Assembly: GCA_025458165.1 (NCBI GenBank)
Contig: JALOTB010000025.1
Location: 1 to 64,000 of the forward strand
Direction of reading: 5' to 3'
Length of the DNA: 64,000 nucleotides
Origin: Chromatiaceae bacterium
Lineage (GTDB): Bacteria > Pseudomonadota > Gammaproteobacteria > Chromatiales > Chromatiaceae
Shown piece after piece: positions 19,138 to 29,908 of this stretch. How positions within the stretch are numbered: position 1 is the stretch's first letter; every line of letters starts with the position of its first letter. The position numbers and the translations under genes are program-made. A model generated the notes under the pieces. That model was not told the DNA's origin. It ran no database searches and saw only the letters and a list, made by a program, of their open reading frames with translations.

Positions 19138-20634
19138 TCAGCCCTCCACCCCGCAGCCGTGGCGGTCGATGCCGGCCTCGGCCATGGCCACCGCGCGGAA
19201 GATGGCGCGGCCCTTGTTCATCGTCTCCTCCCACTCGAGCTGGGGCTGGGAGTCCGCGACGATCCCGGCGCCGGCCTGGATGTGGAGCTCGCCGTCCTTG
19301 ATCACCGCGGTGCGGATGGCGATGGCGGTGTCCATGTTGCCGTTCCAGCCGATGTAGCCCGCCGCCCCCGAGTAGACCCCGCGCTTGACCGGCTCCAGCT
19401 CGTCGATGATCTCCATGGCGCGGATCTTGGGCGCCCCGGAGACGGTCCCGGCCGGGAAGGTCGCGCGCAGGACGTCGATCGCGTCCATGCCGTCGCGCAG
19501 CTCACCGACCACATTGGAGACGATGTGCATCACGTGGGAGTAGCGCTCGACGATCATGCGGTCGGTCACCCGCACGCTGCCGATGCGGGCGACCCGCCCG
19601 ACGTCGTTGCGCCCGAGGTCGATCAGCATCAGATGCTCGGCGAGCTCCTTGGGATCGGCGAGGAGCTCGACCTCCAGCTCCCGGTCCTCCGCCTCGGTCG
19701 CGCCGCGCCGGCGCGTCCCGGCGATCGGGCGCACGGTGACCAACCCGTCCTCCAGGCGGGTCAGGATCTCGGGCGAGGAGCCAACGATGTGGAAATCCCC
19801 AAGGTCGAGGAAATACATGTAGGGCGAGGGATTCAGGCCCCGCAGCGCCCGGTAGAGGTCGAGCGGCCGGGCGGCGAAGGGGATCGAGAGGCGCTGCGAG
19901 AGCACCACCTGCATGCAGTCCCCGTCGAAGATATAGCGCTTGATTCGCTCCACCGCCTGCTTGAAGCCGGCCTCGGTGAAGCCGGAGACGAAGTCGGCCT
20001 CCTTGACCTCACGGGGCGACTCGCAGGGCCGCCGCGGGGCGCCTTGACGCATGCGCGCAATGAGCGACTCGATACGCGCCTGGCCGGCCTCCAGGCTGTC
20101 GCCCGCCGAGGGGTCGAGGTGGATGACGATGTACATCCGCCCGCTCAGGTTGTCGAAGACGACCACCTCGTCGGCCACCAACAGCAGGATGTCGGGCGCG
20201 CCGATGCTGTCGGGGTTCGGGCAGCTCGCCAGCTTGGGCTCGATGTAGCGGACGGTGTCGTAACCGAAGTAGCCCACGAGGCCGCCGACGAAGCGCGGCA
20301 GGTCGGGTGGCTCGGCAGCGCGGAAGCGATCCTGGAAAGACTGTATCCAGGCGAGTGGGTCCTCGACCTCGGCGGTCTCGATCACCGCGCCGTCGCGTAC
20401 CAGGCTCACCTGCCGGCCGCTGACCTTGAGCAGCATCCGGCAGGGCAACCCGATGATCGAATAGCGGCCCCACTTCTCCCCGCCGTGGACCGATTCAAGC
20501 AGGAAGGAGTGCGGACCCTCGGCGAGCTTGAGGTACACGCTCAAGGGGGTGTCAAGGTCGGCGAGGACCTCGCAGACGATCGGGATGCGATTGTAGCCCT
20601 GAGCGGCCAGGGAGGCGAAGGTCTCGGGGGTCAT
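19138..20634 (-). CDS. trpE: Anthranilate synthase component I
   Basis: The product is 498 residues. The N-terminal part carries the LLES tryptophan-feedback motif ([16 protein letters not shown]), and the C-terminal chorismate-binding domain contains [27 protein letters not shown] and [13 protein letters not shown]. It makes anthranilate from chorismate. The LLES motif argues for feedback inhibition by tryptophan. No leader peptide with tandem Trp codons is evident in the 100 bases upstream, between it and gph. Confidence 0.97.
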   Translation of the reverse strand: MTPETFASLAAQGYNRIPIVCEVLADLDTPLSVYLKLAEGPHSFLLESVHGGEKWGRYSIIGLPCRMLLKVSGRQVSLVRDGAVIETAEVEDPLAWIQSFQDRFRAAEPPDLPRFVGGLVGYFGYDTVRYIEPKLASCPNPDSIGAPDILLLVADEVVVFDNLSGRMYIVIHLDPSAGDSLEAGQARIESLIARMRQGAPRRPCESPREVKEADFVSGFTEAGFKQAVERIKRYIFDGDCMQVVLSQRLSIPFAARPLDLYRALRGLNPSPYMYFLDLGDFHIVGSSPEILTRLEDGLVTVRPIAGTRRRGATEAEDRELEVELLADPKELAEHLMLIDLGRNDVGRVARIGSVRVTDRMIVERYSHVMHIVSNVVGELRDGMDAIDVLRATFPAGTVSGAPKIRAMEIIDELEPVKRGVYSGAAGYIGWNGNMDTAIAIRTAVIKDGELHIQAGAGIVADSQPQLEWEETMNKGRAIFRAVAMAEAGIDRHGCGVEG

Positions 20635-20735
20635 CGGGGTCTCCAGCAAGGCAAAGGGGTCGGATCCGACGGCCAACGCGCTAGCATCGCCATCGCCGAC
20701 CGGCCGCCCTGCCCTCGCCCGCCCCGATCACGGCC

Positions 20736-21413
20736 TCAGGCCGCCTGCTCCAGCAGGACGCGGATCTCGGGGAGTGAGTCGATCACCGCGTCCGGATTGG
20801 CCTCGCGGATGTCGCGCCCGTGGTTGTAGCCGTAGCTCATGCACACGATCGCGCCGAACCCCGCCGCGCGGGCGGCCTTCACATCGCTTACCGAGTCGCC
20901 GACCATCAGCGACCCGGCCGGAGTCACGCCGAAGTGCTCGGCCGCGTGCAGGAGCGGCATGGGGTCAGGCTTCTTGCGCGGTAGGCTGTCGCCGCTGATC
21001 ACGATCTCGAAGTAGTCGCGCACGCCCAAATCGCGCAGCAAGGGCTCGGTGAACTGCGCCGCCTTGTTGGTCACGCAGCCGAGTGGATAACCCTGACCCG
21101 CCAGATAATCCAGCCCGGCGCGGATGCCGGGGTAGAGGATCGAGCGCTTGGAGGTGTTGTCGCGGTAGAGCGCGACGAAGATCGGGTAGGCCCGCTCGTA
21201 GTCCTCGTCGCTCGGCAGGCCATCGAGCTCGCCGGTCAGGGCCCGCTGCACCAGGCGCTCTACCCCGTTGCCGACCCAGGTGCGCACCGCCGCCTCGCCC
21301 CAGACCGGGCGGCCGAGCTGCTCCATCATGCGATCGACGCAGTAGGCGAGGTCGGGGACGCTGTCGACCAGGGTCCCGTCGACGTCGATCAGGATCATCT
21401 TGGGCCGGATCAT
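20736..21413 (-). CDS. gph: Phosphoglycolate phosphatase
   Basis: The product is 225 residues of the HAD superfamily: LIDVDGTLVDS (nucleophile Asp and acid Asp), the threonine/serine and lysine motifs around ISGDSLPRKKPDP, and MVGDSVSDVKAARAAG. It removes phosphoglycolate, made by DNA repair and by RuBisCO oxygenation. It lies between rpe and trpE in the order known from many gammaproteobacteria. Confidence 0.93.
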   Translation of the reverse strand: MIRPKMILIDVDGTLVDSVPDLAYCVDRMMEQLGRPVWGEAAVRTWVGNGVERLVQRALTGELDGLPSDEDYERAYPIFVALYRDNTSKRSILYPGIRAGLDYLAGQGYPLGCVTNKAAQFTEPLLRDLGVRDYFEIVISGDSLPRKKPDPMPLLHAAEHFGVTPAGSLMVGDSVSDVKAARAAGFGAIVCMSYGYNHGRDIREANPDAVIDSLPEIRVLLEQAA

Positions 21414-21442
21414 GCCGCTCGGTCCCCGTTGGTCCGGAAAGG

Positions 21443-22135
21443 TCAGGCGCGCACCGAGGCCAGGGCCTCGCGCATTTGACGGATGACGCTGTCGTAGCGG
21501 TGCGGGTCGCCGTCCTTGCCCTTACCGAAGATCCCCGAGCCGGAGACGAAGGTGTCCGCCCCCGCGGCCTTGATCTCGGCGATATTGTCGGCCTTCACTC
21601 CGCCGTCGATCTCCAGGCGGATGTCGAGCCCGGAGTCGTCGATCAGCTTGCGCACCTGGCGCAGCTTGTCCATCGCCGAGCCGATGAAGCTCTGGCCGCC
21701 GAAGCCCGGGTTGACCGACATGAGCAGGATCATGTCGACTTTGTCGAGGACATAGTCGAGGTACGAAAGGGGGGTGGCCGGATTGAACACCAGCCCGGAC
21801 TTGCACCCCTCGCTGCGGATGAGCTGGAGGGTGCGATCGATGTGCTCGCTCGCCTCGGGGTGAAAGGTGATGTAGGTCGCCCCAGCGGCGGCAAAGTCGG
21901 GCACGATGCGGTCGACCGGCTTGACCATCAGGTGCACATCGATGGGGGCGGTGACCCCGTGCTTGCGCAGGGCCTCGCAGACCAGGGGGCCGATGGTCAG
22001 GTTCGGGACATAGTGGTTGTCCATCACGTCGAAGTGGACAATGTCCGCCCCGGCGGCCAGGACGTTGTCGACCTCCTCCCCGAGCTTGGCGAAGTTCGCG
22101 GATAGGATCGAAGGTGCGATCAGGTCTTCTGCCAT
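21443..22135 (-). CDS. rpe: Ribulose-phosphate 3-epimerase
   Basis: The product is 230 residues with the family motifs [44 protein letters not shown] and EIDGGV (metal-binding His and catalytic Asp pairs present). It interconverts ribulose and xylulose 5-phosphate in the pentose phosphate and Calvin cycles. It heads the minus-strand rpe-gph-trpEGDC run and is divergent from the ABC ATPase gene. Confidence 0.97.
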   Translation of the reverse strand: MAEDLIAPSILSANFAKLGEEVDNVLAAGADIVHFDVMDNHYVPNLTIGPLVCEALRKHGVTAPIDVHLMVKPVDRIVPDFAAAGATYITFHPEASEHIDRTLQLIRSEGCKSGLVFNPATPLSYLDYVLDKVDMILLMSVNPGFGGQSFIGSAMDKLRQVRKLIDDSGLDIRLEIDGGVKADNIAEIKAAGADTFVSGSGIFGKGKDGDPHRYDSVIRQMREALASVRA

Positions 22136-22338
22136 GGCACATCTCCCCGTGATCCCGGTGGCCCCACAGTGGAGACCGGGTGTGATCTAAGGCTTAAGGA
22201 TTCGGCAATGTACCCCAACCCGGGCGGATTTTCACTCAGCCCAGAGTCGATGTCGGCCCGGTCTGGCCCGGCCAGGGCGGCCGGCCCATCAGGGCGAGCG
22301 GTGCGGTCCGAGTCTAGCCTCGGGGGTGGAGGCGCCCG

Positions 22339-23094
22339 ATGCCCATAGTGACGACCGACGAGGCCCCGCTGATGATTGAGCTGCAAGGGGTGCACAAGTG
22401 GTTCGGCGACTACCACGCCCTCAAGGGCATCGACCTTCGCGTGCGCAAGGGCGAGCGCATCGTGATCTGCGGGCCCTCGGGCTCCGGTAAATCGACACTG
22501 ATCCGCTGCATCAACCACCTAGAGGCGCACCAGCGCGGGCGCATCCTGGTCGACGGGATCGAGCTGCGCGAGGACCTGCGCGACATCGAGCGGGTGCGCA
22601 GCGAGGTCGGCATGGTCTTCCAGCAGTTCAACCTCTTTCCGCATCTCACCGTCCTGGAGAACTGCTGCCTGGCCCCGATCTGGGTCCGCAAGGTCCCCCG
22701 TGCGCGGGCCGAGCGCACCGCCATGGAGCTCCTAGAGCGGGTGCGCATCCCCGAGCAGGCACACAAATACCCCGGCCAGCTCTCGGGCGGCCAGCAGCAG
22801 CGGGTCGCGATCGCGCGCAGCCTGTGCATGAGCCCGCGCGTCATGCTGTTCGACGAGCCGACCTCCGCGCTCGACCCCGAGATGATCAAGGAGGTGCTCG
22901 ACGTGATGATCGAGCTCGCCCGCGACGGCATGACCATGCTCTGCGTCACCCACGAGATGGGCTTCGCCCGCACCGTCGCGGATCGGGTTATCTTCATGGA
23001 CGGAGGCGAGATCGTCGAGGAGAACAGCCCCGAGGAGTTCTTCGCCGCCCCGCGCGAGGAGCGTACCCGCAGGTTCCTCAGCCAGATCCTGTGA
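22339..23094 (+). CDS. Polar amino acid ABC transporter ATP-binding protein, orphan
   Basis: The product is 251 residues, a complete ATPase of the GlnQ/AapP class: Walker [11 protein letters not shown]-loop [11 protein letters not shown], signature [13 protein letters not shown], Walker [15 protein letters not shown] and the switch His in [12 protein letters not shown] 22339 follows GGAGG with good spacing. Permease and binding-protein genes normally next to it are absent on both sides, so it must serve a transporter encoded elsewhere or be a remnant of one. Substrate: polar amino acids by family only. Confidence 0.9.
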   Translation: MPIVTTDEAPLMIELQGVHKWFGDYHALKGIDLRVRKGERIVICGPSGSGKSTLIRCINHLEAHQRGRILVDGIELREDLRDIERVRSEVGMVFQQFNLFPHLTVLENCCLAPIWVRKVPRARAERTAMELLERVRIPEQAHKYPGQLSGGQQQRVAIARSLCMSPRVMLFDEPTSALDPEMIKEVLDVMIELARDGMTMLCVTHEMGFARTVADRVIFMDGGEIVEENSPEEFFAAPREERTRRFLSQIL

Positions 23095-23215
23095 GGCGGA
23101 TAGGATTAGCCGCCAATGAACGCAAATGGAACCAGATGCTCGGCGCGTTGCGGACTTGGCCGCCGCCATGGAGCCCGGGGATGCCGTTGACGTTCGGCAG
23201 GAGGGACCGCGGACG

Positions 23216-23662
23216 ATGGAGGTAAAGAAACGCTCGGCCGGGGTAATCCTGGTGCGGCCCTTCCCGGACGGACCGCGCTGCCTGCTGCTGCGTGCTTACC
23301 GGTACTGGGACTTCCCCAAGGGCGAGCTGGAGCCGGGGGAGGCGCCGCTCGCGGCCGCGCGCCGCGAGGTGGCCGAGGAGACAGGGCTCACCGATCTCGC
23401 CTTACGCTGGGGCGAGGACTGGCACGAGACCCCGCCCTACGGTCAGGGCAAGGTCGCCCGCTATTACCTCGCGGAATCCCTGACCGGCGACGTCATCCTG
23501 CCACTCAGCCCCGAGCTCGGCCGCCCCGAGCACGACGAGGCCCGCTGGGTCCGGCTCGACGAGGCCCCGGCGCTCCTCAACGAGCGCGTCGCCGCGGCCC
23601 TCGCCTGGGCGCGGAGGCGCCTATCGGCCGCCGGCTACTCGGCCGTGAATGAGCACGAATAG
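23216..23662 (+). CDS. Nudix hydrolase
   Basis: About 148 residues from ATG 23216, which has an AGGAGGG site 10 bases upstream. The Nudix box GX5EX7REUXEEXGU is complete (from GELEPGEA to REVAEETGL, near residues 38-60). The WDFPKGE and KVARYYLAE surroundings fit the Ap4A-hydrolase-like group that degrades dinucleoside polyphosphates or related nucleotides. The exact substrate is not readable from sequence. It lies 121 bases downstream of the ABC ATPase. Confidence 0.85.
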   Translation: MEVKKRSAGVILVRPFPDGPRCLLLRAYRYWDFPKGELEPGEAPLAAARREVAEETGLTDLALRWGEDWHETPPYGQGKVARYYLAESLTGDVILPLSPELGRPEHDEARWVRLDEAPALLNERVAAALAWARRRLSAAGYSAVNEHE

Positions 23663-24417
23663 TGCCTCGTCAGGACCGCGTTTAACCCGTCCTGCCAGCG
23701 GCGCAGCCCGTGTCGAGTCTGGCGGACGAGCCGATGTCTTGGTTGGATCAGGCGGCTCCCCGTTACTCGCGGTCCGATGGGGTCGTTTCCGCGAAAACAC
23801 GTGGCGAACGCCCCGGTTCTCGCTGTCCCGCTGGCCGGGGCCGGGGGCTGGGGAAGCCAGTCCGGGTAGCCGCGCATTGATCTTCCCGGGCGGGCCGGGT
23901 GTCGCACCGAGTCGGGCTGGGTTGAGTGCCCCAGGACCGAGGAATCCGCCGAGGGAGAAGCCGGGCTTCTTTTGACCCGATCATCCGGCGTATTCGGGGA
24001 TCAACCGGTTGCGCAGCCGGCGCATTGCCGACCAGGGCTGAGGTCAGCCGACCTTGCGGGCCAGGTTCGGGGTGTCGAGCGCGGTCATGCGCGGTCAAGC
24101 GGCAGGCGCGGAGGGGGTGTCCACTCTGGTGCCGTGCACGCGCGAGGACTTGCCGAGAACGCTCTGGGGGGTGGCTACCCACGGCCGTCTGAGCAAGCGC
24201 CTCGCGTCCCAGGGCGCGCAATCCGCGCGGCGCTGCACGAGGCTGGCGCTTGGTCGTCGGTAGGGGCCCACCCGCCAACGGATCACCTGGCTCAGGCATT
24301 GGCCGTCCCTGGGCGCCCAGCTTTCGGCATTCCCGGCCGAAATCTCAGCCGGGGCTCGGCGCAAGACCCCGAGCCCTGGCAGCCGCGCCGGGACCCTTGG
24401 CCGCGCGTCGACCGCAG
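23663..24417. other. Intergenic stretch of about 755 bases without a convincing gene
   Basis: The stretch separates the convergent Nudix and pilU genes. Several overlapping frames stay open because of the high GC content, but none shows a recognisable domain, good codon pattern or ribosome-binding site. I see no RNA gene, terminator with T run or repeat array. Confidence 0.5.
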
Positions 24418-25560
24418 TCAGCGCATCTTCATCGGCTCGTCCTTCTCGACCAGGGAGATGCGGTCGAGCACGCCGCCGCCCTGGAGCTCCTCGGCGCTGC
24501 TGCCCTGCAGCTTGATCATGAGGCGGACCTCGTTGGCGGAGTCGGCGTATTTCAGCGCGTCCTCGAAGCTGATCTCGCCTTCCATGTAGAGCTCGTAGAG
24601 TGCCTGGTCGAAGGTGACCATACCGTGCTCGCGCGAGCGCTTCATCAGCTCCTTGAGCTTGTGGACCTCGCCCTTGCGGATGAGGTCGGAGGCGAGCGGG
24701 GTGTTGATCAGGACCTCGATGACCGCACGGCGGCCCTTGCCGTCCTTCTTTGGGGCGAGCTGCTGGGCGACGATCCCCTTGAGGTTCAGTGACAGGTCCA
24801 TGAAGAGCTGGTTGCGGCTGTCCTCGGGGAAGAAGTTGATAATGCGGTCGAGGGCCTGGTTGGCGTTGTTGGCGTGCAGTGTGGCGAGGACCAGGTGGCC
24901 GGTCTCGGCGAAGGCGATGGCGTACTCCATGGTCTGGCGGGTGCGGATCTCGCCAATCAGGATCACGTCCGGCGCCTGGCGTAGGGTGTTCTTCAGCGCG
25001 ACCTCGAAGGAGTCGGTGTCCACCCCGACCTCGCGCTGGCTGATGATGCAGCCGTCATGCTCGTGGACGAACTCGATGGGGTCCTCAATGGTGATGACGT
25101 GCCCGGTGCTGTGGCGGTTGCGGTAGCCAACCAGCGCGGCGAGCGAGGTCGACTTACCGGTGCCCGTGGCGCCGACGAAGATCACCATCCCCCGCTTGGT
25201 CATGGCCAGATCGCGCATCACCGGGGGCAGGGTGAGCTCCTCCATGGTGGGGATGCGGGTCTCGATGCGGCGCAGCACCATGGCCGCGGCGTCGCGCTGC
25301 ACGTAGGCGCTGACGCGGAAGCGCCCCACCGACTTGGCGTCGATCGCGAACTGGCACTCGCGGGTCTCCTCGAACTCCTTCTGCTGCTTGTCGTTCATCA
25401 CGCTGTAGACGATCTCGCGCGATTGGCGCGGGGTGAGCGGCTCGCTGCCGATCGGGCGCACCACGCCGTCGATCTTGATCGAGGGCGGCCGGCCGGCCGT
25501 GATGAACAGGTCCGAGGCCTTCTTCTGGGCCATCAGGATGAGGAATTGGTTGAAGTCCAT
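24418..25560 (-). CDS. pilU: Type IV pilus retraction ATPase, PilU type
   Basis: The product is 380 residues, longer than PilT, with a C-terminal extension after the ATPase core, as PilU has. Walker A is GATGTGKST, the Asp box ITIEDPIEFVHEHDG, Walker B DVILIGEIR and the His box ETGHLVLATLHANN. PilU is a hexameric cytoplasmic motor that assists PilT during pilus retraction. The gene follows pilT in the same direction by 46 bases, the normal arrangement. Confidence 0.95.
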   Translation of the reverse strand: MDFNQFLILMAQKKASDLFITAGRPPSIKIDGVVRPIGSEPLTPRQSREIVYSVMNDKQQKEFEETRECQFAIDAKSVGRFRVSAYVQRDAAAMVLRRIETRIPTMEELTLPPVMRDLAMTKRGMVIFVGATGTGKSTSLAALVGYRNRHSTGHVITIEDPIEFVHEHDGCIISQREVGVDTDSFEVALKNTLRQAPDVILIGEIRTRQTMEYAIAFAETGHLVLATLHANNANQALDRIINFFPEDSRNQLFMDLSLNLKGIVAQQLAPKKDGKGRRAVIEVLINTPLASDLIRKGEVHKLKELMKRSREHGMVTFDQALYELYMEGEISFEDALKYADSANEVRLMIKLQGSSAEELQGGGVLDRISLVEKDEPMKMR

Positions 25561-25606
25561 CGCGTCTCTCGCTCGTCTCGGGTGGGGGCGCGGGCGCCGC
25601 CCGCGC

Positions 25607-26647
25607 TCAGGCCGTGAAGGCGTCCTTGTTCTGGGCGCGGCTGCGCGCGTCGGCGCGCGTGATGAGGCCGCGCTTGACCAGATCCGACAGGTTCTGATCC
25701 AGGGTCTGCATGCCGTGGGCCTGACCGGTCTGGATCGCCGAGTACATCTGGGCCACCTTGGCCTCGCGGATCAGGTTCCGGATGGCCGGGGTGCCGATCA
25801 TGATCTCGTGGGCCGCAATGCGCCCACCGCCGATCTTCTTGAGCAGGGTCTGCGCCACGACCGAGCGCAGCGACTCCGATAGCATGGCGCGGACCATGTC
25901 CTTCTCGGCCGCTGGGAAGACGTCGATGATGCGGTCGATGGTCTTGGCCGCGGAGGTGGTGTGTAGGGTCCCGAACACCAGATGCCCGGTCTCGGCCGCG
26001 GTGAGCGCGAGGCGGATGGTCTCCAGGTCACGCATCTCGCCGACCAGGATGATATCCGGGTCCTCGCGCAGGGCCGAGCGCAGGGCCTCGCTGAAGCCAA
26101 GCGTGTCCTTGTGGACCTCGCGCTGGTTGATCAGGCATTTCTTGCTGGTGTGGACGAACTCGATCGGGTCCTCGATGGTGAGGATGTGCTCGTACTTGTT
26201 CTCGTTGAGGTGGTCGATCATCGCCGCGAGCGTGGTCGACTTGCCCGATCCGGTTGGCCCGGTGACCAGGACCAGCCCGCGGGGGACGTCGATGACCTCC
26301 TTGAAGATCGCCGGGGCCTTGAGCTCCTCCAGGGTGAGCACCTTGGTCGGAATGGTGCGGAAGACTGCCGCGGCGCCGCGCTTCTGATTGAAGGCGTTGA
26401 CGCGGAAGCGCGCCACGCCGGGGATCTCGAAGGAGAAGTCGGTCTCGAAGAACTCCTCGTAATCCTTGCGCTGCTTGTCGTTCATGATGTCGTAGACAAG
26501 CGAGTGCACTGTGCGGTGCTCGAGCGCCGGGACGTTGATCCGACGCATGTCGCCATCGACCCGGATCATGGGCGGCAGCCCGGCGGACAGATGCAGGTCC
26601 GAGGCGTTGTTCTTGACGCTGAAGGCCAGCAGCTCGGCGATATCCAA
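25607..26647 (-). CDS. pilT: Type IV pilus twitching motility ATPase PilT
   Basis: The product is 346 residues. It has Walker A GPTGSGKST, Walker B DIILVGEMRD, the His box TGHLVFGTLHTTS and the PilT hallmark AIRNLIRE near residue 288, required for retraction. It drives pilus disassembly for twitching motility and DNA uptake. No pilus assembly genes are in the window. Confidence 0.97.
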   Translation of the reverse strand: MDIAELLAFSVKNNASDLHLSAGLPPMIRVDGDMRRINVPALEHRTVHSLVYDIMNDKQRKDYEEFFETDFSFEIPGVARFRVNAFNQKRGAAAVFRTIPTKVLTLEELKAPAIFKEVIDVPRGLVLVTGPTGSGKSTTLAAMIDHLNENKYEHILTIEDPIEFVHTSKKCLINQREVHKDTLGFSEALRSALREDPDIILVGEMRDLETIRLALTAAETGHLVFGTLHTTSAAKTIDRIIDVFPAAEKDMVRAMLSESLRSVVAQTLLKKIGGGRIAAHEIMIGTPAIRNLIREAKVAQMYSAIQTGQAHGMQTLDQNLSDLVKRGLITRADARSRAQNKDAFTA

Positions 26648-26745
26648 GGGGTGCTCCGTCCGTTAACAACGGGGATACTGGGTGGAGGATAGGTCCAGCG
26701 CGCGCCGTGCGTCGGCGCACTCCGTCACAGATTGGGCTTCGTCAC

Positions 26746-27264
26746 TTAGGGTCCTTCGGCACCTATGCCGGCGACTCTGGCCTCCATCCGAGCCGCCTTT
26801 TCTAGGACCATCGCCTCCAGCTCGCGCTTCATCCTCATCACGCGATCGCGCACCTGCGGATCGGACGCACCGAGGATCTGTGCCGCGAGGATACCGGCGT
26901 TGCGCGCCCCGTTGATGGCCACAGTGGCGACGGGTACACCGGCGGGCATCTGCACGATCGAGAGCAGCGAGTCCTGCCCGGAGAGCGATGAGGTCTTGAC
27001 CGGCACCCCGATCACCGGCAGCGGCGTCAGGGACGCGGCCATGCCGGGCAGGTGCGCCGCACCGCCGGCCCCGGCGATGATCACCCGCAGGCCGCGCTCG
27101 ACCGCCCCCGTCGCGTAGTCGTAGAGGCGCTGCGGGGTACGGTGGGCGGAGACGATGGTCATCTCATAGGGCACGCCGAGCTCGCCGAGCGCCTCGGCCG
27201 CCGCCTGCATGACCGGCAGGTCCGAGTCGCTGCCCATGATGATCCCGACCTGTGGCTGGCTCAT
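26746..27264 (-). CDS. purE: N5-carboxyaminoimidazole ribonucleotide mutase
   Basis: The product is 172 residues, a class I Pur[21 protein letters not shown] at the N-terminus, [18 protein letters not shown] and [16 protein letters not shown] (catalytic His). It converts N5-CAIR to CAIR in purine synthesis. Its start overlaps the purK stop by 4 bases, giving coupled translation of the two consecutive pathway enzymes. Confidence 0.97.
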   Translation of the reverse strand: MSQPQVGIIMGSDSDLPVMQAAAEALGELGVPYEMTIVSAHRTPQRLYDYATGAVERGLRVIIAGAGGAAHLPGMAASLTPLPVIGVPVKTSSLSGQDSLLSIVQMPAGVPVATVAINGARNAGILAAQILGASDPQVRDRVMRMKRELEAMVLEKAARMEARVAGIGAEGP

Positions 27265-28415
27265 GGATGGTCCTCCCCGGTGATCTCCAGCAGAGCGAGC
27301 ACACGCTCCGCCTTCTCGCGCGCCGCGTCGAGATCGCGGTCGAGCACGGTGACATGGCCCATCTTGCGGAAGGGGGTGGTCGCCGCCTTGCCGTAGATGT
27401 GCAGACAGACGCCGGGAATGGCGAGCGCCGCCGCCATCCCGCGGATGATCGGCCGCCCGCCGTGTCCAGGGGCGCCGAGCAGGTTGATCATGGCGGCCGG
27501 ACAGAGCAGATCCGTGGCGCCCAGCGGCAGTCCGAGGATGGCCCGCAGATGCTGCTCGAACTGGTCGGTGATGCAGGCCTCGATGGTGTAGTGGCCGGAG
27601 TTGTGGGTGCGTGGGGCCACCTCGTTGACCAGTAGGCTGCCATCGGCGGTGAGGAACAGCTCGATACCGAAGATGCCGACCCCACCCAGGGCGTGCACTG
27701 TGCGCACCGCAAGCTCGCGCGCCGCGACCGCGATCTCGGGTGGAATCTGCGCCGGTGCGAGGAGTAGGTCGAGGACATTCTGGCCCGGCCGGAAGCGCAT
27801 CTCCACCACCGGATAGCAGCGCGTGTCGCCGTCGCGCCCGCGCGCGACCAGTACCGCCAGCTCCTTCTCCGCCGGGACGAAACGCTCCACCAGCGACGGG
27901 ACGGGGAGATAGGCGTCGAAGTCCGCCTCGCTCTTCAGCACCGCCACGCCGCGGCCGTCGTAGCCGCCGCGGCGCGCCTTCTGCACCAGCGGGTAGCCGA
28001 AGCGGGAGAAGGCGGCGCGCTTGTCCCCCTCCACCTCGACGAAGCCGGCGGTGGGGATTCCGGCGGCGGCGAGCAGCCGCTTCTGGCGCAGCTTGTCCTG
28101 GATGTCCGCGAGCAGCCGGGGCGAGGGGTGGATGCTGCGCCCCTCGCGCTCCAGCTCGACCAGGGTGTCGGTGTCGATATCCTCGATGTCGAAGGTGGTC
28201 ACGTCGCAGGACTCGGCCAGCTCGCGCAGCCGGGCCGGGTCGTGGTAGGCGCCGACGATCTGGTGGCCGGCGACCTGACCCGCGGGGGAGCCGGGCGTGG
28301 GGTCCAAGACCACGCAGGTGCAGCCGAGGCGCTTGGCGGCCTTGACCATCATGCGGCCGAGCTGTCCGCCGCCAATGATGCCGATGCGGGCGACGGGATA
28401 GGGGTAAGCGTCCAT
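27261..28415 (-). CDS. purK: 5-(carboxyamino)imidazole ribonucleotide synthase
   Basis: The product is 384 residues, an ATP-grasp enzyme with [13 protein letters not shown] at the start, [12 protein letters not shown] in the nucleotide-binding loop, and [18 protein letters not shown] as the metal/bicarbonate site. It makes N5-CAIR from AIR, ATP and bicarbonate. ATG 28415 was chosen because the family N-terminus begins there; 36 bases separate it from cbbR. Confidence 0.97.
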   Translation of the reverse strand: MDAYPYPVARIGIIGGGQLGRMMVKAAKRLGCTCVVLDPTPGSPAGQVAGHQIVGAYHDPARLRELAESCDVTTFDIEDIDTDTLVELEREGRSIHPSPRLLADIQDKLRQKRLLAAAGIPTAGFVEVEGDKRAAFSRFGYPLVQKARRGGYDGRGVAVLKSEADFDAYLPVPSLVERFVPAEKELAVLVARGRDGDTRCYPVVEMRFRPGQNVLDLLLAPAQIPPEIAVAARELAVRTVHALGGVGIFGIELFLTADGSLLVNEVAPRTHNSGHYTIEACITDQFEQHLRAILGLPLGATDLLCPAAMINLLGAPGHGGRPIIRGMAAALAIPGVCLHIYGKAATTPFRKMGHVTVLDRDLDAAREKAERVLALLEITGEDHP

Positions 28416-28450
28416 GGGATCGGGGGTGGGCAAGGGGATGGTCGGTGCAC

Positions 28451-29452
28451 TCAGCCGGCGGCGCGTCTCAGGGCCTGGTTGGTCTCGGCGAGCACCGCCC
28501 GGATCTCGGGCTCGTGATCGACCGCGAAGCTGAGAAAGGTGCGCGCGACCAGACAGAGCTCGCGGCTGCGCGAGTAGGCCAGATACCACATGCGCTCGAT
28601 GGGGAAGCCTTCGACGTCGAGGAGGACCAGGCGCCCGCTCGCCGCCTCCAGCGTGAGCGAATGCAGGGACATCACCGAGATCCCCAAGCCACCAAGGATC
28701 GCGTGCTTGATCGCCTCATTGCTGCCGAGCTCCAGGCGCACCCTGGGCGTGAGGCCATGCGCCGAAAAGCGCTTGAGGATGGTGTCACGCACCCCCGAGC
28801 CTGGCTCACGCAGGATGAACTGCTCCTCGGCGATGCGGCTGAAGGGGATACCCCGGGTACGGGCGAGCGGGTGATCGCTACGCGCGATCACCACCAGCGG
28901 ATTGGGTGCAAAGGGGACAGCGTCGACATTCCCCGTCTCGCTCGGTTGGCCGATGATATAGAGGTCGTCCTCGGCATCCGCCAGCCGGTCGAGGATGCGC
29001 TCGCGGTTGCTCACCTTGAGCGCCACGTCGACCCCCGGGTAGCGCTCGCAGAAGGCGCCGAGGACCTCGGGGACAAAGTACTTGGCCGTGGTCACCACGC
29101 CGAGACGCAGGCGTCCGCGCCGCAGTCCCTGCAGGTCGGCGAGCCGCCCCTCCAGGTCGGAGAGCGCGCGCAGCACCGTGCGGCAGGCGGCATAGACCTC
29201 CCGCCCCGCGTCGGTTGGCTCGACGGCGCGGCCGACCTGCTGGAACAGGGGCATGCCCACAGCGTCGGCGAGCTTCTTGATCTGCATCGAGACCGTCGGC
29301 TGGGTGAGGAAGAGCTCCTCGGCCGCGCGGGTGAAGCTCCCGAAGCGCACGATCGCCTCCAGCAACTGGAGCTGGCGGAGCGTTGCATGCCGGATGAAGA
29401 CGTCGGCACTCGCCGCCGGCGGGGACTGTGCTGCGGCTTTCTGGTCGGCCAT
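28451..29452 (-). CDS. cbbR: LysR-type regulator CbbR
   Basis: The product is 333 residues. The winged helix lies at about 20-80 ([35 protein letters not shown]), followed by a CbbR-like effector domain ([28 protein letters not shown]). CbbR binds metabolites such as RuBP and activates Calvin-cycle operons. Here it is not divergent from cbbL. It lies downstream of the carboxysome genes on the same strand, 225 bases after the last small gene, so it may be read from its own promoter or by read-through. Confidence 0.92.
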   Translation of the reverse strand: MADQKAAAQSPPAASADVFIRHATLRQLQLLEAIVRFGSFTRAAEELFLTQPTVSMQIKKLADAVGMPLFQQVGRAVEPTDAGREVYAACRTVLRALSDLEGRLADLQGLRRGRLRLGVVTTAKYFVPEVLGAFCERYPGVDVALKVSNRERILDRLADAEDDLYIIGQPSETGNVDAVPFAPNPLVVIARSDHPLARTRGIPFSRIAEEQFILREPGSGVRDTILKRFSAHGLTPRVRLELGSNEAIKHAILGGLGISVMSLHSLTLEAASGRLVLLDVEGFPIERMWYLAYSRSRELCLVARTFLSFAVDHEPEIRAVLAETNQALRRAAG

Positions 29453-29677
29453 GTACGAGGGTCTCCGCGGGCCCTGGGATGCGATCCGGCCGTCGCCGAG
29501 CGGCGGCCGACCCGGCCCATGGGAGCCCTGGGTTGCGCGGCCGAGCGAAGATGGCTCGGGCACCTAGCGCGGGAGATGGTAGCCGTTCTCGAGAACGCGC
29601 TCTAGCGATTGGGAGGCAGAGACGGGCAACCAGGGTCAGAGCGCCGCGGGGCGCGGACCATGCACCCTCCGCAGGGA

Positions 29678-29890
29678 TCAGTCGGGCCAGACTCGGCGGC
29701 CGAATTGGTAAGGGTCCCGACCCTCGGGCTGGGCCGAGCACGGGGTGCGTCTGGGGGTGCCGGGAGCCCGGGCCGTCGGACGAGGCGCGGTCTGCGCTCC
29801 AGCAGCGGCCGGTTTCGCACTCGGTGCCGGGGTCGGCTTCGCAGCGGCGGGGGCTTGGGGTTTGGCGGGGGTTTGGTCCGGATCGGTCAT
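29678..29890 (-). CDS. Small disordered protein ending the carboxysome operon, candidate McdB
   Basis: The product is 70 residues, dominated by Ala, Pro, Lys and Thr, so predicted disordered, and ends in a distinct RDPYQFGRRVWPD with Trp at position 68. It begins 18 bases after acRAF with an AGGA site 7 bases before ATG, so it is very likely translated as the last gene of the operon. Position, small size, disorder and a near-terminal Trp fit what has been described for alpha-McdB, which distributes carboxysomes together with the ParA-like ATPase McdA. No McdA is adjacent. The assignment is an inference; I cannot confirm homology by search. Confidence 0.6.
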   Translation of the reverse strand: MTDPDQTPAKPQAPAAAKPTPAPSAKPAAAGAQTAPRPTARAPGTPRRTPCSAQPEGRDPYQFGRRVWPD

Positions 29891-29908
29891 GTCAGCGTCC
29901 TGTTGGGA

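Noticed and set aside
19159..20829. A 556-codon plus-strand frame antisense to trpE
   Set aside because: It has no recognisable domain; trpE is unambiguous.
23663..24417. Possible small genes in the gap before pilU
   Set aside because: Several overlapping frames, none with a ribosome site or protein-like composition.
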